Part shown: in pieces, positions 17,317-26,518 of the stretch
Layout of the letters: each line of letters begins with the position of its first letter
How positions within the stretch are numbered: position 1 is the first letter of the stretch
Origin: Myxococcota bacterium
Lineage (GTDB): Bacteria; Myxococcota_A; UBA796; JAJRTE01
NCBI GenBank assembly: GCA_024278455.1
Contig: JAJRTE010000005.1
Coordinates: 1-57,104 of the forward strand
DNA: 57,104 bases
Direction: 5' to 3'
The notes under the pieces: model-generated
What the model saw: the letters and a program-made list of their open reading frames with translations, nothing else
The model's database searches: none
Told to the model about the DNA's origin: nothing
Position numbers and translations under genes: made by a program

Positions 17317-19908
17317 TCAGTCACCCGGCGTCCGGCGCGGCGGGAGCCTCCGTTGGGGCCGCCTCTCACCCTGGCCGCCGCCGGCCCCCTCTCCCGATTT
17401 CCCGGCCCCGTTGCCAGCGCCTCCCCCCGTTTCTCGCGACCGGCCGCCGGGACGCTCCGATTCGGCTGCCGAAACCAGTTCCGTGGTCGTCACGTTTCCT
17501 GGAAGCACCACCCGCGGATGGCGCTCCACCACCTCCGCACGGTCATGGGGGCCAGCCTTTCCCCCGCTTCCTCCGGGCCCATCGTCCTCCTCGTGATGAC
17601 GTCGTCGATAGACATCGAGCAGGTATCTCAAACAAAGGTAGATCAAAAACAGGGCAACGAACAGGAGCAGTATGACCAGCCAGTAGTTGTCACGCCCTCG
17701 CTCCTGGAGTTCGACAGCCATCGGCTTGTCCCCGAAGTTGGCCCTTTCCCCCAGGTCCAACGAGACCAGGTGACCGTTTCCGGCTGCCAGGGCGATATTC
17801 CCCGACAGACGAGACTTCAGACGCATGTCAGTCATCAACCGAATGGCATCTTTGAGGTGGGCCTCGGTCAGTCCTTGCACGACGGTAATCGTTTTCTCAC
17901 TACCTCCGAACGGCGACAGGATCTGTTCCAATGTTCCAAAATTGTTCGGATCGCGCGCACGCAACACGTCCTCGCCGGTGTCTTTCAGGATCTTCTCACC
18001 CGGCACGAGGTGCAGCAACTGCTGCGCGCGAAGGGTGTCCAGGAGCGAGTTCGGACTGCGAGAAGCGATAACAATCAGGTGCTTGTCCCTCTTTTCGGCT
18101 TCGCTCAACTCACCTGCCCGCGCAAGGGTCAGCCCCACCCTGTCGGCGGCGGTGGCGCGACCGAGTTCGGCGGCCAGCGCAAGGCCTGCCAAGATGTCGG
18201 TCACTTCAGGACGGTCCGGAAGCACAATGGCGGTCTGAGACAGATCCTGGTACAAACCGAATGGATACATCTCGTACTTCAGGTGGCCCAATTCGGGCAT
18301 CCGGGTCCAGAAGTAGTGGGGCAATGTAAACCCCGTGTCGGCGAACAAGGTGCCCCACAACTGCCTATCCGTCTTGGTTGTGCAGACATCGTACCCTCTC
18401 GGGAACAGGTTGAAGACGAACTGAACATCATTGTACGGCGCCATCACTGCCTGGGGAATGTTCACCTCCGTGCGGACGTCGTTCTCGCCGTCGGGATTGG
18501 TCAACGGGATGGACTGTAGAGTGATATTGTTCCACCTGACTTCCAGGGTGGAAAGGCGACCCTCCAACTGGGCCCCATAGCTGTAGTGGAGGTGCAGCGT
18601 CTGTCGTCTCTCATAGAACTGCATGTCGGGCAAGGCCCGGACCTCGATCCGAACCGGAGAAGCGAAGAACCCCCTGACTGTCCGGTCACTCTCTCCCAAC
18701 TCCTGAAGGGTGAATTCGTCCCGGTCTGCCGGCACCAGCCGGGGCCCTGCTCGAAGCTCGGATACGGGCAGATCAATCTCCAGGTTGACCACAGAGACGC
18801 TCCCGGAGAGCACCTCGTGCCGCCTGGTGCTGGCCAGGGTACGCGCGGCCAACAAGACGCCGGTGGGGTCTCGTCCGCTCAGCACGAGAGCTGCGGCATA
18901 AGGGTTGTAAGGGTTTGCGAGAAGTGCGACGATACCTTCGCCAGCCTGCGCCAGATCGACCTCGGTCCCCAACAGCCTTGCTATTTCGGGGTTTTCCTGA
19001 ACGGTACCCACCAAGACGAGGTTGCCGCGGGCATCTTCGAGTCTTTCGACCGGCTGGCCGATGGCCAGGTGGCCGTATGAGACTTCCCTGCCCAGCGCAG
19101 CGGTGATCACGCCCAAAGCGTCCAGTGTCTGCCTGCTTGGCTCCCGTGGCAACACATAGTTCAGCACTGCTGGACCGTAGCCCTGGCGGTCGAAGATGGG
19201 CAACGGATACTTCGCCAGGTCAGGGTTCACCCGCTTGCAGCGAAACGCGAAGTGCAGCTTCGATCGCCTCGAGACCTTCGTCCACAAGGATGGGTCGAAC
19301 GGGTCTTCGCAGTCATCGGTGTAGTGCTGGGCGACAGCCAACTTCAGGACGTTGAAGTCCTTCAAGGCCGACACCGGCAGCGGAATGCGGAACTCCGTCG
19401 ATGACGCGTTGGAGCGGTCCAACCGGATCGAACTCAAGTTGATTTCGTTCACATACACGGTGAGGTGCGAACGTTCGGGGATCAACGAACTCGAGTGCTC
19501 CACCAAGAGCCGAATCTCGCTCCCCTCCTCGAGTTCCCAGAGGCGGGGCCGTGTGAAGGTGATCGTCTGAACGCTGGAGATTCCGGGCAACACCAGGTCC
19601 GTCTGCACGAAAAGGTCATTTTCGAAAACAGCGTCCAGGGCGTGCACCGGCTTCGTGTCGCCGTCTTCGAAGCAAGCCAGGTCCCCCCAGCCCTGCACAA
19701 CAAGACCGGAGTCCGCGTCCCGCGGTGCGTCAGCGCCTTCCCACCACAGGCCGGACGTTGCTTCGGTCGCCAACCCCAAGTGGCACGACAACGCGCACAT
19801 CGCCAAGCACCACAGCCGGGCGCCAGACGCCGGCGCCAACACGTTCAAGGATTTCCACTGGCGACCGCTGGACTGAAGCCCAGGATACCGCCCCAAAGCC
19901 ATGGTCAT
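17317..19908 (-). CDS. bcsB: BcsB cellulose synthase regulatory subunit
   Basis: About 863 residues. Signal peptide (~20-50), then the two carbohydrate-binding and flavodoxin-like domain repeats of BcsB (LHYSYGAQLEG, IPQAVMAPYNDVQFVFNL, ANFGDKPMAVELQERG) and a C-terminal membrane anchor (YWLVILLLFVALFLIYLCL) that packs on BcsA. A ~90-residue Gly/Arg-rich cytoplasmic tail follows, not usual for BcsB. The protein guides the emerging glucan through the periplasm. A GTG at 19917 is possible, but GAGGGG is best placed for ATG 19908. It starts 12 bp after the zinc-ribbon gene. Confidence 0.9.
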   Translation of the reverse strand: MTMALGRYPGLQSSGRQWKSLNVLAPASGARLWCLAMCALSCHLGLATEATSGLWWEGADAPRDADSGLVVQGWGDLACFEDGDTKPVHALDAVFENDLFVQTDLVLPGISSVQTITFTRPRLWELEEGSEIRLLVEHSSSLIPERSHLTVYVNEINLSSIRLDRSNASSTEFRIPLPVSALKDFNVLKLAVAQHYTDDCEDPFDPSLWTKVSRRSKLHFAFRCKRVNPDLAKYPLPIFDRQGYGPAVLNYVLPREPSRQTLDALGVITAALGREVSYGHLAIGQPVERLEDARGNLVLVGTVQENPEIARLLGTEVDLAQAGEGIVALLANPYNPYAAALVLSGRDPTGVLLAARTLASTRRHEVLSGSVSVVNLEIDLPVSELRAGPRLVPADRDEFTLQELGESDRTVRGFFASPVRIEVRALPDMQFYERRQTLHLHYSYGAQLEGRLSTLEVRWNNITLQSIPLTNPDGENDVRTEVNIPQAVMAPYNDVQFVFNLFPRGYDVCTTKTDRQLWGTLFADTGFTLPHYFWTRMPELGHLKYEMYPFGLYQDLSQTAIVLPDRPEVTDILAGLALAAELGRATAADRVGLTLARAGELSEAEKRDKHLIVIASRSPNSLLDTLRAQQLLHLVPGEKILKDTGEDVLRARDPNNFGTLEQILSPFGGSEKTITVVQGLTEAHLKDAIRLMTDMRLKSRLSGNIALAAGNGHLVSLDLGERANFGDKPMAVELQERGRDNYWLVILLLFVALFLIYLCLRYLLDVYRRRHHEEDDGPGGSGGKAGPHDRAEVVERHPRVVLPGNVTTTELVSAAESERPGGRSRETGGGAGNGAGKSGEGAGGGQGERRPQRRLPPRRTPGD

Positions 19909-19920
19909 CGGTTTCACCCC

Positions 19921-20643
19921 TCAATCCCTTGGCCATTCCATTGCCCGACGCTTCCAATGCGACGTCGTCTGGCCGGCCGGCATCGTGCTGGTCACACCTT
20001 GTTCGAGCACCAATCGAGCCTCACGAAACGCTCTCCTGATCGATTTCTCGAGTTCGAGCTGTGCATCCTGTTGCCGCCCATCGAGTCCTCTTTCCAGCGA
20101 CGAGAGGTACAGCACGAGGTTGTGAAGCGCCTCCTCCGCCCTCACATTCATGTCGCCGAACCGCGCCTGCCCGGTCAATTGATAGGTCGCCTTGACCCGG
20201 TTCAGACGCCGGCGCCAATCGGCACGGAAAGCCTCAACCCGCGCCGGGTCCTGATGCCACGAAGCAGGGTCCAAAAGCTCCGCATACAGTCGCTCGAGTT
20301 CACTCAGCGCTTCGTTCAGGACGTTCTCCCGAGCGACCAGCCATCCCCCAAGTTGGGATTGAACCCGCCACGACGCCTGGGCGGCTCGATTCTCGGTCAC
20401 CAATTTGTGCGTGAGCGCGGTCGCTGCAACAACCAAGAGCAAGGTGATCAGGATACCCTGCACCCACTTGAGTGCGACATGGACTCTCGCTTGGCCCTCC
20501 ACTCCGCTGGCCGCCACCCCATGCCCCGACCGGTGAGGCTCCTCCTCTCCCTTCGCGGCCGCAGGGGGAACGACCCAGCCACAACGAGAACACCGGGAGG
20601 CGCCGTCACCTATCAGCTTGAAGCAGGCGGGGCAATGAATCAT
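19921..20643 (-). CDS. Zinc-ribbon, single-membrane-span protein inside the bcs operon
   Basis: 240 residues from ATG 20643. The first ~22 residues form a zinc ribbon (CPAC...CSRC, four cysteines), followed by a charged linker, one transmembrane helix (~62-82, ILITLLLVVAATAL) and a ~150-residue helical, charged domain likely outside the membrane or forming a coiled coil. I do not recognise a family beyond the ribbon. It lies 55 bp after bcsA and 12 bp before bcsB, so it must be co-made with the synthase core. It may be a synthase assembly or anchoring factor. An earlier GTG at 20682 lacks a good ribosome binding site. Confidence 0.7.
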   Translation of the reverse strand: MIHCPACFKLIGDGASRCSRCGWVVPPAAAKGEEEPHRSGHGVAASGVEGQARVHVALKWVQGILITLLLVVAATALTHKLVTENRAAQASWRVQSQLGGWLVARENVLNEALSELERLYAELLDPASWHQDPARVEAFRADWRRRLNRVKATYQLTGQARFGDMNVRAEEALHNLVLYLSSLERGLDGRQQDAQLELEKSIRRAFREARLVLEQGVTSTMPAGQTTSHWKRRAMEWPRD

Positions 20644-20698
20644 CACTCCTCGAACTCCCCGGCGAGACGCCTTGCCCGTCACCGCCAGTTACCGATCG

Positions 20699-22795
20699 TC
20701 ACCCCGAGTCCGCTACGGGATGACCGGGCCGCCGCCCAATCCCCAAGAAGAAGCTCATGACACGAAAGGGTGTCGACACGACTTCGAGTATCCCGCGCAG
20801 TCCGGAGTCCTCTGGTGATTCGAAGTCGATCCAACTATCAGCGGCACTATAGATCAACTGGATCAACGTCATCATGTCGGCGTCCGACACGCCGGAGAAC
20901 ACGGCTCCGACTACGCTGTTTTCCCCGACAACCTTTCGGTACACGACATCAACAGCCACGTCCAGGGAAAGACCGTGGCTGCCGAACAGGCGAACCCTCT
21001 CGATCTCCGTGTCACCGACCACGCCTCGCACCCTGAACCGACACCCCAGTTCCGATATGTCTTCGGTCGTGATCGGGATGGTTCGTCCATCCTTGAGACG
21101 GGCAGCGCCCTGCAACCCCCGTGCGATACGATATGCCCGCCGCACCTGCTTCTGCTCCAGGGCGACAAGCACCGCGGCACACAGGATCACCAGGTTCAGC
21201 AGCGTCCACATCGAATTGAGCAGGATCGTTCCCCCCTCCATCGGCGCATAGATATATCGCACCGGGGCCACCAGCAACCCGAGCACAGTCAGGCCCAACA
21301 ACACGAGGTTTGGTCGCGCATTCCTCCAGTCGAATTCGGGACGGTCCAACAACCCTTCCCCCTTGGTCGTGACCTTGAAGGTGGCCTTGCGAGGGAACAC
21401 CAGTGTCAACGTCGTGACGACCGAAGTCTGCCAGGCGATGGCTGTTTCATAGACTTCGGCCCAAAACGCGTGCCGAAATCCCCTGTAGACCAGGGACGTG
21501 GCGACCGTGGCCAACGCGACATGGGGGAGGGCATAGGCCAGGATCTCCCAGGGGTCCCCCCGCAAGGGTCTGGCGCCGAAGAGCAAGTAGGTCAGCGGTG
21601 CGAGGACATAGACGAGCCGCGGGATACCGAAGAGGAAGTGGATCATGGCGTTGAAGTAGTTCAGACGCTGAGGCAGTGTCAACCCGCGCTTCCACAAGGG
21701 GTTGTCGAGCCTGAGAATCTGGACCATCCCCTGTGCCCACCGCATGCGCTGGCGCACGTGAAAGGCGTAGCGCTCCGTCGCCAGACCTGCAGCTTGTGGG
21801 ACAGCGAGATAGGCCGAATGCCACCCCCTTGCATGCAGCTTCAGGGCGGTATGTGCGTCCTCCGTAATGGTTTCGTGCGCAATTCCCCCAACCTCCATCA
21901 ACGCACTTCTCCTGAGCAAGGCGCACGAACCGCAAAAGAACGCCGAGTTCCAAAAGTCGTTGCCGACCAGGATGATGTGATAGAACAGCTCCTGCTCGGC
22001 GGGAACCACGCCCTGCACGAGCAGGTTCCTCTGGAAAGGGTCCGGATTGAAGAAATGGTGCGGCGTCTGAACGAGGGCGACGCGGGGGTCTTTCAACATG
22101 AAGCCGACGGTCATTTGCAGGAAACTGCGCACGGGAACATGGTCCGCGTCGAACACGGCGACGAACTCTCCGCGGGTGCGCGCAAGGGCGGCATTGATAT
22201 TGCCCGCCTTTGCGTGCCGGTTGTCCCCTCGAGTCATGTAGCCACACCCGAGTTCCTCCGCGAGGCGCCGGATTTCGTCCCGCCGGCCATCGTCGAGCAT
22301 ATAGACTCTCTTCCTGGGATAGTCCATAGCCATCGCGCCGATGGCAGTACGACGGAGTACCGCGACCGGCTCATTGTAGGTAGGAATGAACACGTCCACC
22401 CAGGGCAGCCGCTCGGGGTCCGAGGGAAGAGGCTCGGGCGCCCTCCGATACTCCTCTACCGTCTGAAAGTACCCCAACAGCAGAATGAGGATGCCGTAGC
22501 ACTCCGCGAGAAAGAGCGTCATGCCCAGAACGGTGTCCGCCAGCGTGTAGAATGTCAGCGTGTGTGTTGCCCGCCATACGATGTAGCGCAAGGAGACCGT
22601 CGAACTGATGAGAACGATAAACAGTCTCAAGTCAGGCCGGTATCTTGCCAATCCGGTCGTCGCGACCAGCAGCACAATCGAAGAGATGACCTGGTACTCG
22701 AACGGAATCCTCAGAAAGATGTAATAGGCGACGACCGAGCCAGCCAGCACGACGAACAGTAGACTGAAGGCGATATCTCGCTTCTCTCGCTTCAT
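20699..22795 (-). CDS. bcsA: BcsA cellulose synthase catalytic subunit (UDP-forming)
   Basis: 698 residues from ATG 22795 (AGGAAGC just before; a GTG at 22864 would add 23). Inner-membrane GT2 synthase polymerising UDP-glucose. Two N-terminal helices, a GT domain with PTYNEP, LDDG, DADH (DxD), ITEDAH (TED) and QRMRW (QxxRW), more membrane helices, then a PilZ domain near the C-terminus. RRAYR (RxxxR) and DISELG (DxSxxG) give a complete c-di-GMP site. The enzyme should therefore be allosterically activated by c-di-GMP. First gene of the bcs operon; ~490 bp of non-coding DNA lie upstream. The C-terminus is short, without the long tail of some homologues. Confidence 0.95.
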   Translation of the reverse strand: MKREKRDIAFSLLFVVLAGSVVAYYIFLRIPFEYQVISSIVLLVATTGLARYRPDLRLFIVLISSTVSLRYIVWRATHTLTFYTLADTVLGMTLFLAECYGILILLLGYFQTVEEYRRAPEPLPSDPERLPWVDVFIPTYNEPVAVLRRTAIGAMAMDYPRKRVYMLDDGRRDEIRRLAEELGCGYMTRGDNRHAKAGNINAALARTRGEFVAVFDADHVPVRSFLQMTVGFMLKDPRVALVQTPHHFFNPDPFQRNLLVQGVVPAEQELFYHIILVGNDFWNSAFFCGSCALLRRSALMEVGGIAHETITEDAHTALKLHARGWHSAYLAVPQAAGLATERYAFHVRQRMRWAQGMVQILRLDNPLWKRGLTLPQRLNYFNAMIHFLFGIPRLVYVLAPLTYLLFGARPLRGDPWEILAYALPHVALATVATSLVYRGFRHAFWAEVYETAIAWQTSVVTTLTLVFPRKATFKVTTKGEGLLDRPEFDWRNARPNLVLLGLTVLGLLVAPVRYIYAPMEGGTILLNSMWTLLNLVILCAAVLVALEQKQVRRAYRIARGLQGAARLKDGRTIPITTEDISELGCRFRVRGVVGDTEIERVRLFGSHGLSLDVAVDVVYRKVVGENSVVGAVFSGVSDADMMTLIQLIYSAADSWIDFESPEDSGLRGILEVVSTPFRVMSFFLGIGRRPGHPVADSG

Positions 22796-22926
22796 GCTTC
22801 CTGGCACCCGGGGAGGGCGGCTGTTATCGACTATCGTACGATTCTGGTCTCTCGGAATCGACACGAGTCCCTTGCCTGCTGTGGGCCAGCCATGCCGCCA
22901 ACATAGCGTAACTTGCCTCGAAATGT

Positions 22927-22964
22927 ATTATATCACCGCTGAATTTATCTACAATGGCATAAAT
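22927..22964 (-). promoter_or_regulatory. AT-rich candidate promoter and operator of the bcs operon
   Basis: In an AT-rich island the minus strand reads TTGTAG (22949-22954), 16 bp, TATAAT (22927-22932), placing the start of transcription about 55-125 bp before bcsA depending on the start codon used. A 6-bp inverted repeat ATTTAT/ATAAAT with a 10-bp spacer (22943-22964) overlaps the -35 box and could bind a repressor or activator. The -10 is perfect; the -35 is weak. Confidence 0.45.
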
Positions 22965-23354
22965 CCAAGCTCGCCCTGAACGCCCGCACGGGCGTTTGGG
23001 GCCGGGGACCTCTCTACGGTCAGCGACTCCGCGACCGCCTGATGTGGAATGGCCAGCCTTCCTGTCCACAGCGCCACGAAACAGGCTGTCATTGTTGCGT
23101 AACCCTGGACCCTCCCAAGGAGGGACTCCCTGGTCCGCGCCGGTCCCACCGTTCGACTCGGCGCCGGTTCCACGGCAGCACACGATCGCCGCCGACGGTC
23201 CTTAAGTGGTTCCTTTCTCAAGGGAACCGCCGCCCGCGATCGCTCGCCAGCGAACCTCCTGCCCAGATGGCTCCAGCGCTCGCCAGTCCACCCCCATACG
23301 GGAGGAGAACACGTCTGCTGGGGAGTCGATCACGAGGACACTGACCCGTAGTCT
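22965..23354. other. Non-coding region upstream of bcsA
   Basis: 390 bp without a supported gene. It holds a 7-bp stem, 4-base loop hairpin (AACGCCC/GGGCGTT, 22979-22996) with only three T after it on the plus strand, and GC-rich potential stems around 23106-23136. A 48-codon minus-strand frame ending at 22949 with a hydrophobic start is possible but unsupported. Likely regulatory DNA for bcs and the 3' flank of the hydrolase gene. Confidence 0.4.
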
Positions 23355-24164
23355 TCAGTCGCCATCAAAGCTCAATTCCACCAGCGGGCGCTCCTGAGAC
23401 GCGACCCACAGAGGCACGTCGCCCGCGCCCAGACCGTCCAACGTCCGCCGGCAGAGTGCATAGGGAAGCTCCGGCCGATTGTTGGTCTCGCTGAGATGCA
23501 TCAACACCAGTCCCAACAGGCCGGGCTGCACGATGCGCTCGAGGAGAGACGCACTCTGTACATTCGACAGGTGACCGAACCGCCCCCGAATCCTCGTCTT
23601 CACGGGCCACGGATAAGGGCCGTTCACCAGCATCTCTTCGTCGTGATTGGCTTCGAGAAGCACAACATCGCATCCTCGAAGGCTTTCTTCCAGCAACGTC
23701 GTCGGGTATCCGAAGTCGGTCACAATCGCCCAACGCCGGCCTCCCCACTCCATGACAAAAGCGACCGGCTCTGCTGCGTCATGCGGCACCGGCAGGGGTT
23801 CGACACGGATTCCGGCGACGTGGAACGGCTCCCCGGCCACGATCCGGACGGTCCCGGGCAACTTCCGGACCTGGTCTTTCTCCTCCAACCTATGACAGGT
23901 TCCATCCGTCAAGTACACCGGCACCCCAAGGCCTCGAGCGACCGGGCCGAGCCCGGCGACGTGGTCCCGGTGCTCGTGCGTCACCAGGATGGCCTGAACA
24001 CGGTCGGGCGAAATCCGCGCTTCGGCGAGGCGTTGCAACGTGCTACGGAAGGAGAAACCCGCGTCGATCAAGACCCCTCCCGAAGGGGTTCCGACGAAAA
24101 CGCTGTTGCCCTTGCTCCCGCTCCCGAGCGGGTACACAACGATATCAGACTCCGCGCCTCTCAT
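23355..24164 (-). CDS. Metallo-beta-lactamase fold hydrolase (YycJ/WalJ-like)
   Basis: 269 residues. Opens with a beta strand and SGSKGNS, then the zinc ligands THEHRDH (HxHxDH) near 63-69, a histidine in VPHDAAEP, and the later aspartate of VTDFGYP and histidine of FGHLSN. The SGS.GN start, length and domain order match the YycJ/VicX group, thought to be nucleases or phosphodiesterases. Reaction not established for this branch. Cytoplasmic. Lies 100 bp downstream of dut on the same strand. Confidence 0.8.
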   Translation of the reverse strand: MRGAESDIVVYPLGSGSKGNSVFVGTPSGGVLIDAGFSFRSTLQRLAEARISPDRVQAILVTHEHRDHVAGLGPVARGLGVPVYLTDGTCHRLEEKDQVRKLPGTVRIVAGEPFHVAGIRVEPLPVPHDAAEPVAFVMEWGGRRWAIVTDFGYPTTLLEESLRGCDVVLLEANHDEEMLVNGPYPWPVKTRIRGRFGHLSNVQSASLLERIVQPGLLGLVLMHLSETNNRPELPYALCRRTLDGLGAGDVPLWVASQERPLVELSFDGD

Positions 24165-24263
24165 TCGCTACATGGTCCTCCATGCGCTCCCAAGTGTCTG
24201 GACTGATGCGGAAAGCCACAGTGCACGGTGGTTCGCGATCGAGCCCGACAATCGCCAGCGGCC

Positions 24264-24764
24264 TCAGCGACCCGTGTGGCCGAATCCTCCGCCCCCCCTG
24301 GAAGACGGCGGCAACGTTTCCTCCAAGCACCATTCGACCCGCGATACCGGGGCCACCACGAGCTGTGCGATACGGTCCCCTCCTCGAATCTCATAGCAAC
24401 GCTGGCCCAGGTTCACAAGCAGCACCTTCAATTCGCCCCGGTAGTCGCTGTCCACGGTTCCGGGCGCGTTCAACAGTGTCACGCCATGCTCCAGCGCGAG
24501 ACCACTCCTGGGACGCACCTGCGCCTCGAAACCAGCCGGCAGCGCAATGGCGACACCTGTTGGAATCAATGCCCTGGATCCCGGCTCAAGGACGACAGGT
24601 TCGTCCAGGCATGCGACGAGGTCCATCCCCGCCGCTCCCGTCGATTTCCTCTCGGGAAGCCGTGCCCCAGGACGCACGAACAAAACGGGAACGAGGACGC
24701 CTTGACCCAACCTTACCTCCAACGTCCGGCCGCTCCCCTGCGGTGCCGCCAGCAGCCGGGTCAC
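24264..24764 (-). CDS. dut: dUTP diphosphatase
   Basis: 166 residues. All five motifs of trimeric dUTPases are visible in order: AAGMDL, RPRSGLAL, GTVDSDYRGELKV, DRIAQLVV and GGFGHTGR (Ser of GGFGSTG is His here). Hydrolyses dUTP to dUMP and pyrophosphate, keeping uracil out of DNA and feeding thymidylate synthesis. The GTG at 24764 overlaps the symporter stop (GTGA), so translation is coupled; a longer frame upstream lies inside the symporter gene and is rejected. About 15-20 residues longer at the N-terminus than E. coli Dut. Confidence 0.92.
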   Translation of the reverse strand: MTRLLAAPQGSGRTLEVRLGQGVLVPVLFVRPGARLPERKSTGAAGMDLVACLDEPVVLEPGSRALIPTGVAIALPAGFEAQVRPRSGLALEHGVTLLNAPGTVDSDYRGELKVLLVNLGQRCYEIRGGDRIAQLVVAPVSRVEWCLEETLPPSSRGGGGFGHTGR

Positions 24765-26437
24765 CGGCGGATCCGCCGATGTGTGCGCGCGAAATACTCC
24801 CTCGACAGACGGACGACAACGCCGCTGAGAGCGAACAGCGCGACGAGGTTCGGAATCGCCATCAGGCCGAGCGCGGCATCCCCGAAACCCCACACGACCT
24901 CGAGCGGGAACAGCGCAGCGACGAAGTACACTCCGATGTAGCACAGGCGGTAGGGCACAACGGCTCGAGGACCCAGAAGATACCTTATCGCCCGGTCTCC
25001 ATAGTACGACCAACTTATCGCCGTGGACACGGCGAACAGCAGCACCCCGAAAGTGACGATGTAGCCGCCCCAGTGACCGAGGCCCAGACGAAAAGCAAGA
25101 GCAGTCAAGGGTGACCCGTTCTGTACCATCTGGCCTTCGAGGATCACGCGCTCCACTGAGCGCCCGCCGATGGTGGCACCCTGGACACTGCCTTCCTCCA
25201 CGATCAGCCTCCCCTCCATCAGGGCTGACGCCACTTTCAAAACCGGATCGACGACCAGGCTATGATTCCGCACCAACGCGACGCCTTTCGGCCTTCCGCC
25301 AACGATCTCCACGCTTCCACTGAACAGCATCGATTCGTCGATCTTGCCGTCCACCCCGACCACATCGAGCGTGCCCGATACGACCGTGACACCGCTCCCC
25401 GGCCCGAGCGTCACAGCGTCATCGACCCTCGAATGCCATGCTCCGGTTACAACGATGACCAGACCCGTCAGTGTACACACCAGGAGCGTGTCGACAAAGG
25501 GCCCCACCATGGCCACCACGCCTTCCCGCACCGACTCGGTGGTACGAGCTGCCGCGTGGGCGATCGGGGCACTCCCCTGGCCGGCCTCATTCGAGAACAG
25601 ACCACGCTTCACGCCCCAGGTGAGTGTGAACATCACGGTTGTCCCAGCGGCGCCTCCAATCGCCCCTGAAGGGGTGAACGCGTGCGCCAGGATTGTCCCG
25701 AACGTCTCCGGGAGTCGATCGAGATGGGCGGCCAAAACCACGAGCGCCCCACCGACATAGGCAAGGAACATGAAAGGAACCAGTCGCGAAGTCACCTGAC
25801 CAATGCGGCGTATGCCACCCACGACGACGAGGGCCACGACCGATGCCAGCACCAAACCCGTCAACCAGTTCGGAATTCCAAAGTCTGCCCGCATCGAATC
25901 GGCCACAGTGAAGGACTGAACGGAGTTACCCGTGCCAAAGGAACTTATCACCGTGCATACGGCGAACAGCACTGCCAGCCATTTCCACCTTCTGCCCAAC
26001 CCCTTCTCGATGTAGTACATGGGGCCGCCGGAAGCGGTGCCATCGGAAGCAACCTCTCTGAAATGGTGGGATAGCGTGCACTCGGCGAACTTGGTGGCCA
26101 TACCCACGACCGCAGTCACCCACATCCAGAAGAGGGCACCCGGACCCCCGTAGTGAATCGCGGTGGCCACACCTGCGATATTCCCAATGCCTATCGTCGC
26201 ACTCAGCGCACTCGTCAACGCCTGGAAGTGCGATATCTCACCCTCGTCATGAGGGTTGTCGTACCAGCCGGCAATGACCTCCATGGCGTGCTTGAAAGCG
26301 AAGACCTGGATCAGGCGAAAACGAATCGTCAGAAACAGCCCCGTGCCCACGAGGAGGACAACCAAGGCCGGCATGGCTGCCGGAGTCGCCCAGATGATGC
26401 GATTCGCGGCATCGATGAAGGATTTTAGTTCGTTCAT
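24761..26437 (-). CDS. Alanine/glycine:Na+ symporter family protein with a large loop insert
   Basis: 558 residues from ATG 26437. AGCS family: SATIGIGNIAGVATAIHYGGPGA-type signature shortened here to SATIGIGNIAG and GGPGALFWMW, ASGGPMYYIEKGLG, GVKRGLFSNEAGQGSAPIAHAAA, and SWSYYGDRAIRYL. Imports alanine or glycine with sodium through ~10 membrane helices. Between the helix GLVIVVTGAW and the one preceding GYIVTFGVLLFA there is an extra ~105-residue hydrophilic, beta-rich segment (about 335-441) where relatives have ~20 residues. No strong ribosome binding site precedes the ATG. First gene of a run with dut and the MBL hydrolase. Confidence 0.88.
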   Translation of the reverse strand: MNELKSFIDAANRIIWATPAAMPALVVLLVGTGLFLTIRFRLIQVFAFKHAMEVIAGWYDNPHDEGEISHFQALTSALSATIGIGNIAGVATAIHYGGPGALFWMWVTAVVGMATKFAECTLSHHFREVASDGTASGGPMYYIEKGLGRRWKWLAVLFAVCTVISSFGTGNSVQSFTVADSMRADFGIPNWLTGLVLASVVALVVVGGIRRIGQVTSRLVPFMFLAYVGGALVVLAAHLDRLPETFGTILAHAFTPSGAIGGAAGTTVMFTLTWGVKRGLFSNEAGQGSAPIAHAAARTTESVREGVVAMVGPFVDTLLVCTLTGLVIVVTGAWHSRVDDAVTLGPGSGVTVVSGTLDVVGVDGKIDESMLFSGSVEIVGGRPKGVALVRNHSLVVDPVLKVASALMEGRLIVEEGSVQGATIGGRSVERVILEGQMVQNGSPLTALAFRLGLGHWGGYIVTFGVLLFAVSTAISWSYYGDRAIRYLLGPRAVVPYRLCYIGVYFVAALFPLEVVWGFGDAALGLMAIPNLVALFALSGVVVRLSREYFARTHRRIRR

Positions 26438-26518
26438 GTGATTATCGAGGTTGCGAGAGAAGGCCAAGGGACGAGCGCTGACGAGGGGCTGCTCGAGGGA
26501 TCTCTCCCCGTCCACCTG

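Noticed and set aside
22949..23221. 90-codon minus-strand frame upstream of bcsA
   Set aside because: Starts at TTG without a Shine-Dalgarno sequence and overlaps the likely bcs promoter. A shorter internal ATG gives a hydrophobic N-terminus but no further support.
22865..23354. Possible c-di-GMP-I (GEMM) riboswitch before bcsA
   Set aside because: An ACGCAAC followed by a CCTG-containing stem around 23075-23105 is vaguely similar, but the conserved core (ACGCAAAGC and the tetraloop receptor) does not match. A covariance model search would decide.
24145..24333. 62-codon minus-strand frame spanning the dut-hydrolase gap
   Set aside because: Mostly overlaps the end of dut and the start of the hydrolase in another frame, with no recognisable features or supporting ribosome binding site.
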